Below are positions 1 through 13,380 of a stretch of 64,000 nucleotides of DNA, in pieces. The notes under the pieces are model-generated. The model was not told the origin of the DNA, ran no database searches, and saw only the letters and a list, made by a program, of their open reading frames with translations. Position 1 is the stretch's first letter. Each line of letters begins with the position of its first letter. The stretch lies in NCBI GenBank assembly GCA_038496675.1, contig CM076649.1, positions 18,158,337 to 18,222,336 on the forward strand, written 5' to 3'. The translations under genes were made by a program, and so were the position numbers. The stretch comes from Rachycentron canadum (taxonomy: Eukaryota; Chordata; Actinopteri; Carangiformes; Rachycentridae).

Positions 1-688
1 AAACACATTGGAGTGAATAGTTTACAGAAGGAAGTCCAAGTGAACAAATAGCTAATAAGGGTCTGAATATTGTGTCTAAGTCCTTATTGCATGACCTCCA
101 TGCAACCCGAGCATCTCCCTGTGACTTGTTGTGCTGGACAAGAACATAGCAAGTCAGGTAGGAAAAAAATTTGCCAGTGAACATAATCCATGTAGCAATT
201 ACCTGAGAAACCTAGTAAGTAAAATTATTTAGCACTTAATGAATGTTCCTGTACGGAGACAGGGGTACCCGAAATTGTCACTAATAATTTTCTTTTTATG
301 ACTTATTTGAATAATGTTGAATACATTTTGGGGGCCTGGAGAGGCAAAAATTAATTCAAATGAAAAAAAAAAAAAAAAAGAAAAAAGCAAAGAAGAAAAA
401 AATCTGAAAAAGTAAACACAGTTTTGTGAAGTCGAATCACACTGCTTTTCAGTTCTGTCTTTGCGACCCCTTGCAAGGATCCTATCCCCAGGTTGAATCA
501 TTAATTTATCATATCCCAGCATGCACTAAACAAAATGGCACTGAGTAATTTGCCACGACACAGATAAGTGCAATTCTGTCCCCAGGTTCTAACCATAATA
601 ATCATATTTTGGTTGATGGTACCAGTTCTCCTGTTATTCTAATACATTCTAGTTTATTGACATCATAAAAAGACAGGCTGAAAATATT

Positions 689-736
689 GTGTGTGTGTGT
701 GTGTGTGTGTGTTTGTGTGTGTGTGTGGGGGGGGGG
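689..736 (+). repeat. GT microsatellite followed by G run
   Basis: GT repeats at 689-726 with one TT interruption, then ten G residues. Confidence 0.95.
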
Positions 737-1966
737 TTAGAGCAATAAAAAGACAGAGAAAGCACTGCTGAAAGTGAAGAGGCTGTTTCCTTAGATGGAC
801 AAAGAAGGAGAGGCAGTGTGCGGCAGTAAGAGAGCAAAACGCTTCATAGCCTCGGGGGTGTGCGCTGCTGAAAGAGACAGCCTAATGGAGGGTCCCTGTG
901 AGGAGTGTTGACAGTCTGTTTGCTTCAACCCAGTCAGCAGCTCTGCATACATCCACTGAAAGCAGGTGCACTATAAAATCAGAACAGGAGAGATGTTATT
1001 CTTGCAAACAACTACTTCCTAATTAAAGGTAAATATACATATTTAATGAGACTGAAGTGGTCTCATCTTCACCTCATGCAGGGGTGTCTGCATAATGTCC
1101 ATGCTGCACTAATTATTGGCAGAAGCACCGCAGGCAAGAAACAGAAAGACAATGAGACAATGAGAGGGTGAGTATATCTCTCTCCAATATTAGAAACCTA
1201 TCATTTGGTCCGTGCTTTAACTAATGATACTCCGTGGTAGTGAGGGTTCGTGAACAGCCATAGTTTATGTTTATTCCCCCAAGTGCAAAGCCCTGAGAAT
1301 GTATCCAAGTTTTTGACATAAGCCATTATTGTGTGAAGTGCTTAGAATGTGGGTCACATACCGGAGCAGTAACCTTGGAATCTGGGGGAGAAAATAAAGG
1401 CCTCTTTGATTCCGAAATTCACAAGAGGACCAGTACATAAACAGAGGATTCATCTCTCAGACATATGCATCCATAATGCATGAAGATGAAAAAAAAAAAT
1501 GGACATTCAAAAATAGATTTCCAGCAAGATGATATTTGAAAGCGGCAAAAATTAATATCCCCTCTCTGTATAAAATACACATCACAGATATGCTTGGAAA
1601 AATCTTTGTATAGAAGTTTAGCGGCCACATGCTGCCTGACAGGTACACAGATACCCGATTAGAAATAATGCAGCATTTTTGGCGCTTGCATCCATGGAAC
1701 CCAAAAGCATTTTGTCCTCCTGAGGCAGACCTGCCTCGGGAGTAAGTGTGCACAGCAAGATAGTGACTGCAGCTCCTTTAAGGCCCCTGTAGCTATATTT
1801 TTAAGAAGGGCTTTCTATTTTAAGCAAACCACCACTGAGCTACGCTGCATGCTAGTCAGTGCTGGATGTCAAAAAATACCCAGCCACAGTGACTCTGTGG
1901 GCTCTGCCATCACTTGCACCATTTCCCTTCCCTCTTTGCTGTAGAAGAGAGAATATTTTGTTGTTG

Positions 1967-1989
1967 TTTTTTTTTTTTTTTTTTTTTTT
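1967..1989 (+). repeat. Poly-T tract
   Basis: A run of about 23 T residues. Confidence 0.95.
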
Positions 1990-2372
1990 AAAGTAGGAAA
2001 ACCCATCTAGTTTTTGGCAAATAAAACATAGTTCAAGGAGAGAAATTTTACCTGTAATTCAAGGAGAGCCGGGCAGTAATCCCTGTCCTGTAGGCGGGGT
2101 AAAACCTTGAGAGACCTTTGAAGGAATACATTTGCTGCTGGTAGTGCATGTCTTTGAAATTAAATTTCTTGAGCCTTTAGAACTGCAACACCTACAGTAG
2201 CATTGGAAATCACCTGCTTACAATTGACTGGCAGGTGTCTGCTCATGTCATCTAACCTTCAGGTCAAACACTTCCACCTCCAGTCTAAATACATTGGTAA
2301 GGTGTATGCAGGTAACCATAGCAACAGTACACCAGCTTTGTGATGCACTACCAGGCAACTCTCACTAACATA

Positions 2373-3222
2373 TAGTGGTGCTTCAAAGTTTGTGAACCCT
2401 TGAGAATTATCTATATTTCTACATGAATATGACCTAAAACATCATATTTTCTCTGGAGTCTTGAATGTAGACAAAGTAGAAAAACATTATTCTTGGCCAT
2501 TTATATATTGAGGAAAATTATCCAACATTTCTCCACTATCCAACATTATCCAACATTTCTCCACTGTCTCCAGTGAGAGAGTGTAGTCAGAGAAGGTATC
2601 CGGTGTGACTCCCTCATGCAGCAATACTTGCAACTAAATGTTTCCGTCCTCCACATCGACTTGGGGGAATTACAGCCTCTTCCTCTACAGAACAACTTGT
2701 ACTCTGGGAAGTTGTCGGGTTTCCTCACATGAACTGCTCCCTTCAGGTCCTACCACAACGATTTCGATTAGATTAACGTCACGGTTTGACCATTCCATAG
2801 CAATAACTTTATTCTTCTTTAGCCATCCTTTGGTAGAATGACTTGTGTGCTTAGGGTCTTTGTCTTGCTGCATGACCCAAATTCTCTTGAGATTCAGTTC
2901 ATGGACAGATTTTCCTTTAGAGTTTACTGGTATTATACAAAAATCACTGTTCCATCAGTGATGGCAAGCCGTCCTGGCTGCGATGCAGAAAAATAAGCCC
3001 AGACCACGAAACTATCACCACCAGGTTTCATCAGGATCTTATGTTTGAATGCAGTGTTTTCTTTCTCCAGATATTACGCCTTTCATGTGAACCAAATAAT
3101 TCAATTTTGGTCTCATCTATCAACAAAACAAACATTCATTCATTCAAATGCCTTCTGGGTTGTCCATGTGATCATGAGCAAACAACAGATGGGTAGCAAC
3201 ATACTTTTTGGAGAGCATTTGT
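2373..3222 (-). mobile_element. Degenerate Tc1-like transposon, 3' half
   Basis: The left end (TAGTGGTGCTTCAAAGTTTG) matches the end of a common fish Tc1-like element. Inside, the minus strand carries broken transposase segments, including QQDKDPKHTS and STKGWLKKNKV at 2760-2873, which is the second catalytic Asp region of DDE Tc1 enzymes. The segment further right on the plus strand (about 2920-3220) is the reverse of the central transposase region, including the part before the TDETK motif. Frameshifts and a lost 5' half show it is dead. Its right edge meets the LTR-like block starting near 3225. Confidence 0.8.
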
Positions 3223-3224
3223 TA

Positions 3225-3545
3225 CAATTCAGGTTTGCAGGACCCAAACAAAGACAAACAGGTAGGTGCAGATTAATATTAGATATAAGATAATTGGCAG
3301 GCTAAGCGCTGAAGTGGCAAAAAGAACATGAATGGGAGCACGAAGAAACACTGAGGGAACTGAACAGAAATACAAGAAGTCACCAGGGAAACTGCACCGC
3401 TGCACCACTGCCCCTTTGTATTCCACAGCATGTGGCCCTGACCACAGCTGCAGACTAAATACACACAAGCAGGTAAGGAGACACAGGTGCAACACATTAA
3501 GGTGGCACAGGTAATGGTGTGAAACGTACTAGGGCAGGAAACAAA
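3225..3545 (-). mobile_element. LTR-like or retroelement-end repeat (tentative)
   Basis: Read on the minus strand this block has the style of fish solo LTR sequence: pyrimidine-rich, with CACCTGTGTCTCCTTACC then GTGTATTTAG, and ending near a TTTGGGTCCTGCAAACC motif. A similar style is seen at 13080-13380. No coding sequence or paired LTR was found. It may have inserted into the Tc1 remnant to its left. Confidence 0.35.
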
Positions 3546-6075
3546 AAAAATCACAAAAGTCCACACAAAGAGTCACTTAAAGGGGCAATTTATGACAGTT
3601 TATGCACATCACAGTTGTTCAGTGTTGTCCTGACGTTGGTCTCACGTCGGCTGTGGACATTGGTTTTTAGTTGCATAGATGTTACGTTAGTTTTCTCTGT
3701 GACCTTTAACATTACTTTTTCACATAATCAAACCGATGGAACTCAAACTCTGTTTTTGTAACCTTTTCCAGCTTGGGGAACATCAACAACACAGGCACAT
3801 GTACTGCCAGATAATGTACTGAGTGGACAGTTTTGATGACTATCAACCAGCATCATCAGTGCTGCAGTATGTGGGGGACATCATGTTTGTTGCTTCATAG
3901 ATCACAGTCAGTGGATGGATTTAATTATGGCCTTTGGGGTAAAATAAGTCCTGTGGTTTATTTTCACTTCATTAATTAATCCCAATGGAATTTTCTATTT
4001 GTGCATTCATGGACCCATCCAAAATCAACAAGCCTGAACTATCAAATACGTATGGCAAGTTGTGGTTTCCATGCATAGCATGATTAAAACTACAAAATAA
4101 ACACAATTGTCTACAGGAAAATTTTAGCCAACTTAATTAGCCCAGTGAGGCTAACACATATAGTTACAGCACTGAATTTATCTGTAGGTTTAATTGGGCT
4201 TTAAAAGTCATGTAACATAATTCAACACCTTGGCGTGAGGTTAGTTCAGTTAGTGTGGTGTGGCTTCAGGTTTTTTCCCAGCAAATTTGTAGCCACAGCA
4301 CTACACTCACTTTTTCTCTTGGCAACGTTGTACTTGAAGTGCGACCAAATGTCAACCCGGTGTTTTCTGAACTAGCTGTTGCTGCAATGTTCTTGCGCAG
4401 CCACTGTAGAGCTCCTTGAACCATAGCTGCACACAGTAGCTAGGTCCAGGCTAGCCCTGTTGCCCTGCTACGGGATCGCTGGGATGACAATTCAGGCTCG
4501 CAGGAAGAGAAATGTGGAATGCAGCCATTAAATGAAAGGACAGCTTGTCAGCGCCTTGTCTTCATCATGGGAACAAAGGCTTGTTAATGAAATTAGCACG
4601 ACAAGGGGTTGTAAGTAGATAGTAAAAGGCCCATAGGCTTCAAAGTTTGGGACCACTCATATAGACTTATATTGATAGATGGGAGGATGTATGCTGAAAT
4701 TTAAATCCTTGTGGTTCAAGCAAGATTTGAGGTCTTAAATACATGACTGGTGGTATGCACATTAAAATAGCATGGTTTGGTTTGATTTTCTATCTTATAA
4801 AGAGGAGAGACAGACATAGAACAGTGTGTATCGGAGGTAAGCCAGCCTCAGTTTTCACAGCCGGCGTGGGCAAACACAGCCAACCAGTCTGCCCTCTGCC
4901 AGCCTTGTGTACTCCCTTTTAACTATCACCATTTATGGCACTGGTAGCAAAAGCAATGTTTTGGCCACCCTTTAAAAATTCATCACACTAAAGAACATTG
5001 AATGCCTTTTTAAATTATAATCAGGTAACTAATCCACTGTATTAAGCTCCAGTTGGGATTTTAGGGTTCCTCCTTTCAGATCATTAACTCCACAACCCGT
5101 GGTTCTCCTTTGTTTTTAAATTGATGGCTGTGGTCGCTCTCGCCACTGAGATCTATCCTTTCCACATATGATAAGATTATCCAAATTAGAAAACCATCTG
5201 GTGTTCGTTGCTGTGTTGTTGATTGCTATTTTTAAAGCATTCAACAATACAAATTAAAACACACCCAACAAGGCCTTCCTAGGTAAAAATACCATTAGCT
5301 GAAGTATATGAAAAGATAGAATGATTTCTATTTAACGTCTGGCTGATGCATTATGTGACCTGACACAAGTGGTGCTCAGGTAGCCCAAACGTAATCAATC
5401 TCAGAAAAGCAGCAGGAGAGAAGAGCCAATTCCTTACATGTTCAGATATTCCAGTTGGAGTCCCAGGTGACCAGTGCTGTCAGTAATGAGATATAATATG
5501 CGCAGCCCCGGGAGACCTCCATTCACACAATGCCTGGGGAGACAAGAGTTGTGATGGCATTTGAAATCTAATTGGAAACACTTTCACAATGAATAAAGGG
5601 GGACACTAGGCACTCTTGCCATGTGTGTGACACAGTGAAGCATAAAAAAACTATTTAAAAGAGTCCCAACATTCAGTGTTTCAGTTTGAAGTCGGCGCTG
5701 AAGCAAAATAAAGCCAGCTGTTTCAACAGGAGTTGGTATCCATGTGTGGAGCATTCCCAGTTATAGAAGATTTTACTTTAATTTCATGTATCATGATTAA
5801 ATTTTACTCTTCATTTACACCAGCAAAATTGTGACTCTTTTTGTGTCTTGGAGAGGAAGTTATGAGAATGCAAAGCAATCAGCATTGATCTCTGACAGCA
5901 ATTTAATATAGCTACACTAATCTGTGATGAGCATGACGTTATTACCAGTTTTTCTCTTATCTATGTACAAATGCTGTTCGATTTATGTTTTGTTGTGTTG
6001 TTCCTTTTTATGAAAATGTCTGTCCTACTCATGATTGTATCTTACCATAGATTATGCATAAAGATGGACTCTTTG
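3546..6075. other. No gene seen
   Basis: Unique AT-rich DNA without exon-like or repeat signals that I can support. Confidence 0.55.
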
Positions 6076-6462
6076 ACGTCACAGGTTTCTGAAAATTGTT
6101 TTTGAAGCTCAGATTGTGCTGTTGTGCCGTTGCCATCTTGGCAGTGCCTGATTATGCCTAACTCCCACCTAATCCCAAAATGGGCAAAGAGGTGGGGTGT
6201 GTGTGGAGTCGGGACTTGGGTGCATGCCGGTTTACACTCAACCACCTGTTACTCCAAGTGGAACCTTAAGCCCTAATAAAACAGACGAGTTGCACTCCCC
6301 CTAGAGGTTTCTACCAGGCTGTAAACATGTTTATCTCTGCTGTAAATTTGGCCATTTTAACAAGGGAGTCTATGGGGACTGACCCCCTTACGGAGCCAGG
6401 CTCTAGTGGCCATTCAAGGAACTGCAGTTCTTGTCTGTGTTGGCTTCATTTTTCAGCCTCTT
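6076..6462 (+). repeat. Dispersed repeat family C, copy 1
   Basis: It contains GCCGTTGCCATCTTGGCAGT, GGGAGTCTATGGGGACTGAC and CATTCAAGGAACTGCAGTTC with a TCATTTTTCAGCCTC tail. The same blocks occur at 35225-35580. It is a well-known style of fish interspersed repeat without coding capacity. Confidence 0.6.
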
Positions 6463-8101
6463 GTATTTTACTTACTTGTATCCTAAAAGAATGCTTTCAC
6501 ATTTATTTACTGAAACTTAGATGAGAGAATAAATACCACTCATGTATGTAGATTCAATATGTTATATTAGGGAAATAACAAGCCTGGCTCTGTCCAAAAG
6601 GTTAAAAATAATCCACCACATCCTACCAGCACCTCAAACATATTACATCTCATTTATTAAATATATAAAAAGATAGCTTTTTTTGCCCTGTTTATGCTAA
6701 TTGAAGGTAATCACCTGGCTCTAACCTCAAGCCAGAAAGAGAATAAGCAGGAATTTCTTAGATTATCAAAATTTTCTTTTAAAGTATTGAGGGCATCCAT
6801 CTCTGAAAGTGTGGTTCAACTCTGTCAGCTTGTGTTTAGCACTACTGCTACTGATACTGAACTGGTAAAATTGAATGCCAGCTGGAAAGTAAATACTCAG
6901 TGTCTAAGTTGATTTTTTTTTATGGTGTTCATTTAGGCTATGTGTTATGAATTCAACCTTCATGCACAAAGGGTGAGGAGGTCCACAGCAGTATAAAGGC
7001 AAGCCAAACCAAAGGTACTCCAGTATTACCTTTCATTGTGTGTACCCTGCATTTTACATCTCTTTTCATCCCAAACCTAAACTGAAATCCAGCTAGACCC
7101 AGGTATAAGTGTACTGTATACGTTGCAAACTGATATTGATATAAGCTGTTGCCTTTGTGCTCATAAACGGTAACATAAAACAAGCTGCGAGCGTGTTACC
7201 CCGCCTATTAAATGCTCTAAAATAATGTGTTCATTTACCACAGGTCAGCTGTATCAGAAACTCAGTTCTGAAATAATAAAAACATCAACATGTTGATTAT
7301 ACACTTATATACACAAATTTTTCAATCAGGGGTATTCATCAGCTTTTAGTGTCCCCTGGAAACCATTACCTTCAACTCTTCTGTGCAAAACACAGTGTTT
7401 TCTATTTGTTAGTGTTTTGTGTATATTCTGTTTTTTTTTTTTTTTTTAGGTCTACTTATGCATAGTTGTATTAGCCATTTGGAGCCATTTTGAAACAAAA
7501 ATTCCTTTTCAATTTATTTATTTTTTATTTATTTCCTGTACGAGGACATATGTTTGTCCTTAGCATGAGTCATTTCTGTTACAACAACCTCTCTGCACCC
7601 ATCCAAAAGACAGCTGTAAAAACAGCTGATGTATAGTGATAAAGGTAATTGTGGTGTGTAAGATTAAAATTACAGTATGACAAGGTTGATGCAGTGATTT
7701 GCAATGTGCTTTGTTGTGAACATTTTACAGTGTATTACCATAGAGGTGGCACTTTCTATCAGTAAGCTGTTCATTATTTCAAATACAAATCAGAGCCATT
7801 GCAGACCATCGTCCCTTTCATATTTGTTTTATCACTGTCCTACAAGGAGGCAAGCCGAAACACACTTCAGATTGTATGTTACTGTGCAGAGACGCTCTTT
7901 TCTCTGAAGCCCACAGCACTTCACTCTGTATTTCCACCTGTCTATAAACACCATGGCACATTGCACTGTGGGAGGACACTTCCAATCAATTTATGTTTAT
8001 CTTCTGCTGAGCCACGAGCAGACATTTCTCACATGTTACAGCTCCAGCAGCATTTTCCTAAGCCAGCCCTTCTACATCACATTTCATCTCTATCTGTGGC
8101 T

Positions 8102-8102
<1 letters not shown>

Positions 8103-8136
<34 letters not shown>
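8103..8136 (+). repeat. GT microsatellite
   Basis: Seventeen perfect GT units. Confidence 0.95.
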
Positions 8137-8141
<5 letters not shown>

Positions 8142-9910
8142 TTTTTTACAACCACTTCTCAGCAGCCTCACTCACTACGTTTATATTCAAAGCATGCATA
8201 TACGCACAACTGACACATGCCTGATTTAAATGCATCTCAGTGGGCATAAGAGCCCAGAAACTACTTTAGGTTTCAGTCTGGCTATTGGAGAAAGTGATGG
8301 CCAGGTAAAATGTGCAGCTGCTCTGTGGGATGGATTAAGTGCATGTTTGGGGCTCATGCTGCTGGGAAGAGGGTGGGGGTAGGGGCGGGCTGCTTAGCAT
8401 GGGGGAGACTGGAGGTGGTGACACATGAGACGAGGTCATGTCTGCGTTCAGGCTGCACATTAACAGAGCCAAAGTCATGCTCCGGATGAAGCGCTAGCCT
8501 GACAGAACATAAATGTGTTGCTCAAAGGCCTTGATATCCAATTAACTCAAAGACAAAGGGACAAGTGCTAAAAACTGGCATTTTTTTTTTCAAGGTCTTC
8601 CAGGTACGCAGCAGCCCTGTCATTTCTACATGTCATGATCCTTTGAGAGCAGATTTATGTTTAATATTCTGCATACAACATTAAGTGAATATTATATTTA
8701 AATGACCTTGAAGAGAATTGTTTTGCTAATTTGCAAAGCACACAAAATATAACAGTGTAGCCCTTTAAAGTATGAAGATCATTAAACATGAATTTTCATA
8801 TCCCTAATGCTCCACTTTATACCGGCGAAGAATCTTTTGCACAAGCACTTATGAGATGGCAGCTGATAAAATCCCAGGCAGAGGAAGCAAGAAGGGTTCT
8901 CAGCTCACTTCATAAATGGATGGTCTAGTTGAGCTTTATTTTAAGTAGACTGAGGTCAAAGCAGCGTTTTGCAACCTTGGGCTGGAAAATCAACCTTGAC
9001 AGAGATTTTTTTTTCCCATAGAAGTGCACTTTGCATGAGGACAATTTGATACACTAACAGATGTGTGATGAATGCAAATGTTTGCTTAAGAGGAGGCACA
9101 CAGATCCTTGAGAGTGTAGTCTGGCAGCGCTTCTTATCTCAAAGGCATCACCGGGTGGAAATACCATACAGAAGTCTCTGCTGATTAGAACATATGACAT
9201 CTACAAAATAGGATGCTTTATCTGAGAGTGCTGTGAAAACCATTATTCCCAACAAATCTGCACTTTTAGATCAGATTCTTTCCTGCTCAGTGCCGCAGAA
9301 CAGATAGCACTGTCCTTGGTTATCACATCATATTTTTTCCTTCATACATCACAAATGGTTAAATGTCAGATCACATCATTTTGACAGCCTACTCAAGCAT
9401 TTATAAACCTATTCATACCATCTGTTAGCAGCATACAGTACTCTCTGCTAGCCTTGTATTTAGTACCCTGCTCTGGCCCACAGCCCCCATAGTCATGTTC
9501 AACCCCATGCTCCCATTCAGCCATTGTTATTTCCATGGCTTACAGAAGATCCCTTTGGACAGTCAGTTGCCTCCACATCAATGGCTGGAAATGACAATGA
9601 GGCCACCGTTGACTGGACAAGAAGAGCTGCTGGTCTGGAAAGCATTCTTGGCGTTTTACCATGTGATATGATTTGACATCTCTGGTCAAACACTAGACAG
9701 AAATGAAATGTGTAACTTTGGCTGATATAGTCAGCGCATCCTCCCTCAAGTAAGAGCTGGTATCTCACACAGGCTTTGACATTCACAGTATAGTGAATTG
9801 TAAAACACATGCATGCAATCATGCATTTGCCAATTTAAAGCACATGCATTAGTTAACAATAGTCTTATTGCATACTGCAGTCTTTAACCCTGTTTGCAGC
9901 TCTCTAAGGC

Positions 9911-9932
9911 TATACTAGGCTTATACTAGGCT
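9911..9932 (+). repeat. 11-base perfect tandem duplication
   Basis: TATACTAGGCT occurs twice in a row. Confidence 0.9.
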
Positions 9933-10062
9933 TCTCTCTCCTTACATGTGATCTCAGAACTGAGTTATATCCCATACAGGATCTGACGCCTGTTCTTCTA
10001 CTTGAGGCGGCAGTTGGATGCTGTTTCTGGAAGCGAGCTTGACTATCAGCCCAGGCACCCAC

Positions 10063-10123
10063 ATTTGTGCATGTAGACTGAGGGTAATCCTGGGATCTTT
10101 GAAAGGTGACGAACTACAGCCAG
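10063..10123 (+). repeat. Dispersed repeat family D, copy 1
   Basis: TTTGTGCATGTAGACTGAGG, TAATCCTGGGATCTTTGAAA and GGTGACGAACTACAGCCA align with 18871-18922 in the same order. Confidence 0.5.
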
Positions 10124-10929
10124 AGAATCATTTGACCTAAGGTGGCGCTGCACAGTGCAGACTTGACTTGAATACACGCTGGTAAGAGACTTTGTCTGAC
10201 TTCCGCCGGCGCTGTGCACCATCTCCATGTCACATGACATCAAAATCTTGAGGGAGCAAGGCGCCTTGAGTTTACCAACTCATGCCCTGCAGTTTTTCCT
10301 CCTCTGGCTGTGCCGACAGGAAACCACCTCTGTGACGGCGTCACTTTGTACTGACTGGCTTAAGGCTTCAATGACACGCATGACGTGTTCTACGTTTTCA
10401 TTCCAAGACCTTCAGATCCTTATCTCTTATGGTTATCTCCCCCAAAGGGAATGCAATTTGTTTGATCTGCTTCTTCTGGTAGAAGATTTTTTTTTTTTTT
10501 TTTTACATATGGGCACCACACTGTACAACATTGTAACTTTCATTTCCAGCAGAAAGCTGTAAAAACACTTTAGTTCTGGAGTTTGTTATTGTAGATGTGA
10601 TGCCCTTATAGGTCATATTTTTTTTGTCCTTCAGATTTCTTTTCATTCATGTTCATGGAAACACGGAGGTGCTTGTTTTTTCACAGTATTCACTCAAGTC
10701 TATGGTACTAAATAAAATACAAAGAAATAAAAATTGCAGTCTCTCTACAAGTTTTGCTCTGCCACTTATTCCATATGTCTTTTCCCTCATCCACGTCCGT
10801 GACATTTCCTTAAAACAACTTATAAATTAGATCTAATTTGTGTTAATTCATAATAAAGCTGATGTAAACTTGAAAATCTTATCTGAAAATCTTTTGTCAC
10901 AACAGGACAGATTAATGATAACAGTTATG

Positions 10930-10969
10930 TTTCAGCAGCTTTGCAATTTTTTTGCAGAGCTGCTGAAAC
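10930..10969. repeat. Short near-perfect inverted repeat
   Basis: TTTCAGCAGCTTTGCAA and TTGCAGAGCTGCTGAAA pair over 17 bases with one mismatch around a short T loop. Confidence 0.8.
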
Positions 10970-11261
10970 AGGAAGTAGAATGTGTCCATCTTGACTGCAA
11001 TCTTTTTTTTATACTCAGTCACCAGCAGTTCACATTCAGGGTGTGAACTACATGGGAGCCGGGTTTGCTCAGATCCCCTTAAAAAGACATGGGCATGAGA
11101 AATGTTGTTGGATCTGTAAAAATATTAACAATGTTATTTTTCCATGAATTTTCTTTTTTTCATCAACATAAGCATCCATAATATTAAGATATAATAATCA
11201 TTTATGCATTATGGCAATTTATCACATTTCACTTTAAATAGTTAGTATATTGACAACACAC

Positions 11262-11662
11262 AAGGACGTCACCAGTTGGTTTTCTTTTTGAAGCCTTCAG
11301 TTTGTAATTAGGCTGTCGCCATTTTGGTTTATTTGAAACCAGGAAAAAAAACATTCGGAGGAGAAGGTGGAGCTGAGGTGACGTGAAAATGTTTGATCTG
11401 ATTTGCTCTGTGCTTTCTTCAGCAGGTAGCCACGCCCTAATGCGTACCCTGCTTAATGGTCTACTTTCCTCTAAATTAGATCATGATTAGAAAATGAACA
11501 TCGTGTTGTATTGAAGAAGACTTGAGACTGGAGACTGAGACCATAAACTCATTTTTTTATTGAGGTAATAAATCAAGTGTAGTAGAGAAATTTTCCCATT
11601 GACTTCGGTACAATTTGATGTCTTTTTAACTCCCTGATGGTCATTCAGTCAATGTTCACTTC
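11262..11662 (+). repeat. Dispersed repeat related to family C
   Basis: The blocks GGACGTCACCAGTTGGTTTT, GCTGTCGCCATTTTGGTTTA, GAAGAAGACTTGAGACTGG, AGACCATAAACTCATTTTTT and GGTAATAAATCAAGTG occur in the order known from a common fish repeat that shares its head and tail with family C. Confidence 0.55.
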
Positions 11663-12316
11663 TATATAGAGTTTATGGTGCAGAGAGAGAGGAACATAAT
11701 GGTGAAGCTGGCGACCGGAGCAGAGTTGGAGTTAGGAGTAGCTGTGAGTAGCAGGGCACCGCAAGCACTGTTTTGCTGCTTGTCAGAAAATAAATGCTGC
11801 ACTCCTCTGGGCCAAAGCCAGACTCCAGTGTCTTTCTTGCCATACTACAATTTGAAGTGAAGGGGGTCAGTCCTGAGGTTTGGGATGACTTTGAATTTAG
11901 AGCAGCACATAAGTCTCCCCTGTGCTCCCCAACGACAGTCTTGGAGCTGAAGGAGGTCAACAATAATGACGAAGTTAACCATAAACCACCCCCAGAAAAT
12001 AGGGACCTCCCCCAAATGCCATGGTGTAGTTGACACTTTTCACATTGACTATGAAGTCAGGCGAAGTTGATGTTGAATGCACCCGTGTAACCCTTTTCAG
12101 CCTGTCCTTGACCCAGCCTCCACCGTTACGCACGTGCCGTAAACTTGTGCATTAGAAAATCCCTCCCAGTCTTTTTGCCTGTTGTAAAGTAAACAGGCAA
12201 ATTACACTGTGAATTATTGTCTTTGTGCAATATCTGCAGTAATTTCGATAAGTAGCATATTGACAGCATATCTTTCCACAAGCAGCACTGCTCCTTTCGA
12301 GAATACAGCATTTCAT

Positions 12317-12318
<2 letters not shown>

Positions 12319-12369
<51 letters not shown>

Positions 12370-12375
12370 TGGATA

Positions 12376-12442
<67 letters not shown>

Positions 12443-12447
12443 AGAGA
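12319..12447 (+). repeat. Compound TG and GA microsatellite
   Basis: About 24 TG units (12319-12366), a 13-base spacer, then about 33 GA units with two interruptions (12380-12447). Confidence 0.95.
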
Positions 12448-13079
12448 GGCTATGGAGCACCTAAAGCCATTTATAAATACATGCTATGACTCCTCAAGTT
12501 ACTAACCCAAGTTCCTGCATTTCTCTTGTGTTTCCCAATTGCAGTCCAGATGATGAACCAGGAGAGGTTAACAACAGTTAACGGCAGTAAAATACAGGAG
12601 TCATTGTCATTTAAGGCTGATTCTTTTCAAGATTACCATCAGGGATGGCTAGTGTATCTGGAATAACAGGGCTAAGGCCTCCCCTGTTTTCTTTTTCAAA
12701 AAGATTATGAAAATTGAAAAAAAAAACAAAAACATTACAACATATTATTTTGTTATTTTGGTAGACACTAGGGCAGCAGCAGCATCACATAGTTTTAAGA
12801 AAAACAAAGGATATATTTGAGCAAGCTTATTTTTTACAGCCCAAACACAGGCATCAACTTCCATTTATCGTTCTAGTGACTGACTATTCGGCTTTGTGGC
12901 ACGTCCCCTTGATTTACTGATCACTGGTCACTGACTTCTGATCAATGAAAGTCTACAGCCGTTCATACAGTGAGTTGCTTCTGTAGCACAGGATGGCAAT
13001 GGTGCAATTTTTCAGTAACTTGGCTTTACCGAACGGTCTGGCTAACGGCTGTCACATCCAGCTCCCGCCTCTAGGTGTT

Positions 13080-13152
13080 GTAAGTCCTGGTTTTTGTCTG
13101 CCTGTGCCTTGCTCTAAAGTGTTTCACCTGTGTCTAACTGTCTTCCCCTCCC

Positions 13153-13198
<46 letters not shown>

Positions 13199-13380
13199 CC
13201 CAGTCTTCTCTGCCAGTTTGTCTTGCACCTGCAAGTCAGCGTTCCAGCCAGTATTTTCCAGTGTTTCTTAATAAGTGTTTCTGTCTGTGGTTTGGACTGA
13301 GATTTTAGACGCCTGATCTTGTTGTGCAGTCTTGTACAATAAATTCTTTGTGTCTCTTTGTGTCTCTTTGTGTCGTTAGT
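13080..13380 (+). mobile_element. LTR-like block with TA microsatellite (tentative)
   Basis: TTTCACCTGTGTCTAACTGT, then CCCCTGTGTATATA, a TA run, CCAGTCTTCTCTGCCAG, an AATAAA at about 13339 and three TTTGTGTCTC repeats (13348-13375) resemble the 3' part of fish retroelement LTRs. No coding part was found. Confidence 0.35.
13158..13197 (+). repeat. TA microsatellite
   Basis: About 20 TA units, self-complementary. Confidence 0.95.

Larger units (their letters stand above)
1..2372. other. No gene seen
   Basis: AT-rich unique DNA with the GT/G run at 689-736 and poly-T at 1967-1989. Open frames are short and unlike any known protein. Confidence 0.6.
6463..10062. other. No gene seen
   Basis: Unique DNA with one GT microsatellite and a G-rich cluster at 8364-8389 (GGG-AAGA-GGG-T-GGGGG-TA-GGGG). 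No exon was recognised. Confidence 0.55.

Noticed and set aside
7799..8224. Open frame of 141 codons, plus strand
   Set aside because: It runs through a GT microsatellite (valine/cysteine repeats), has no recognisable domain and no exon-type borders.
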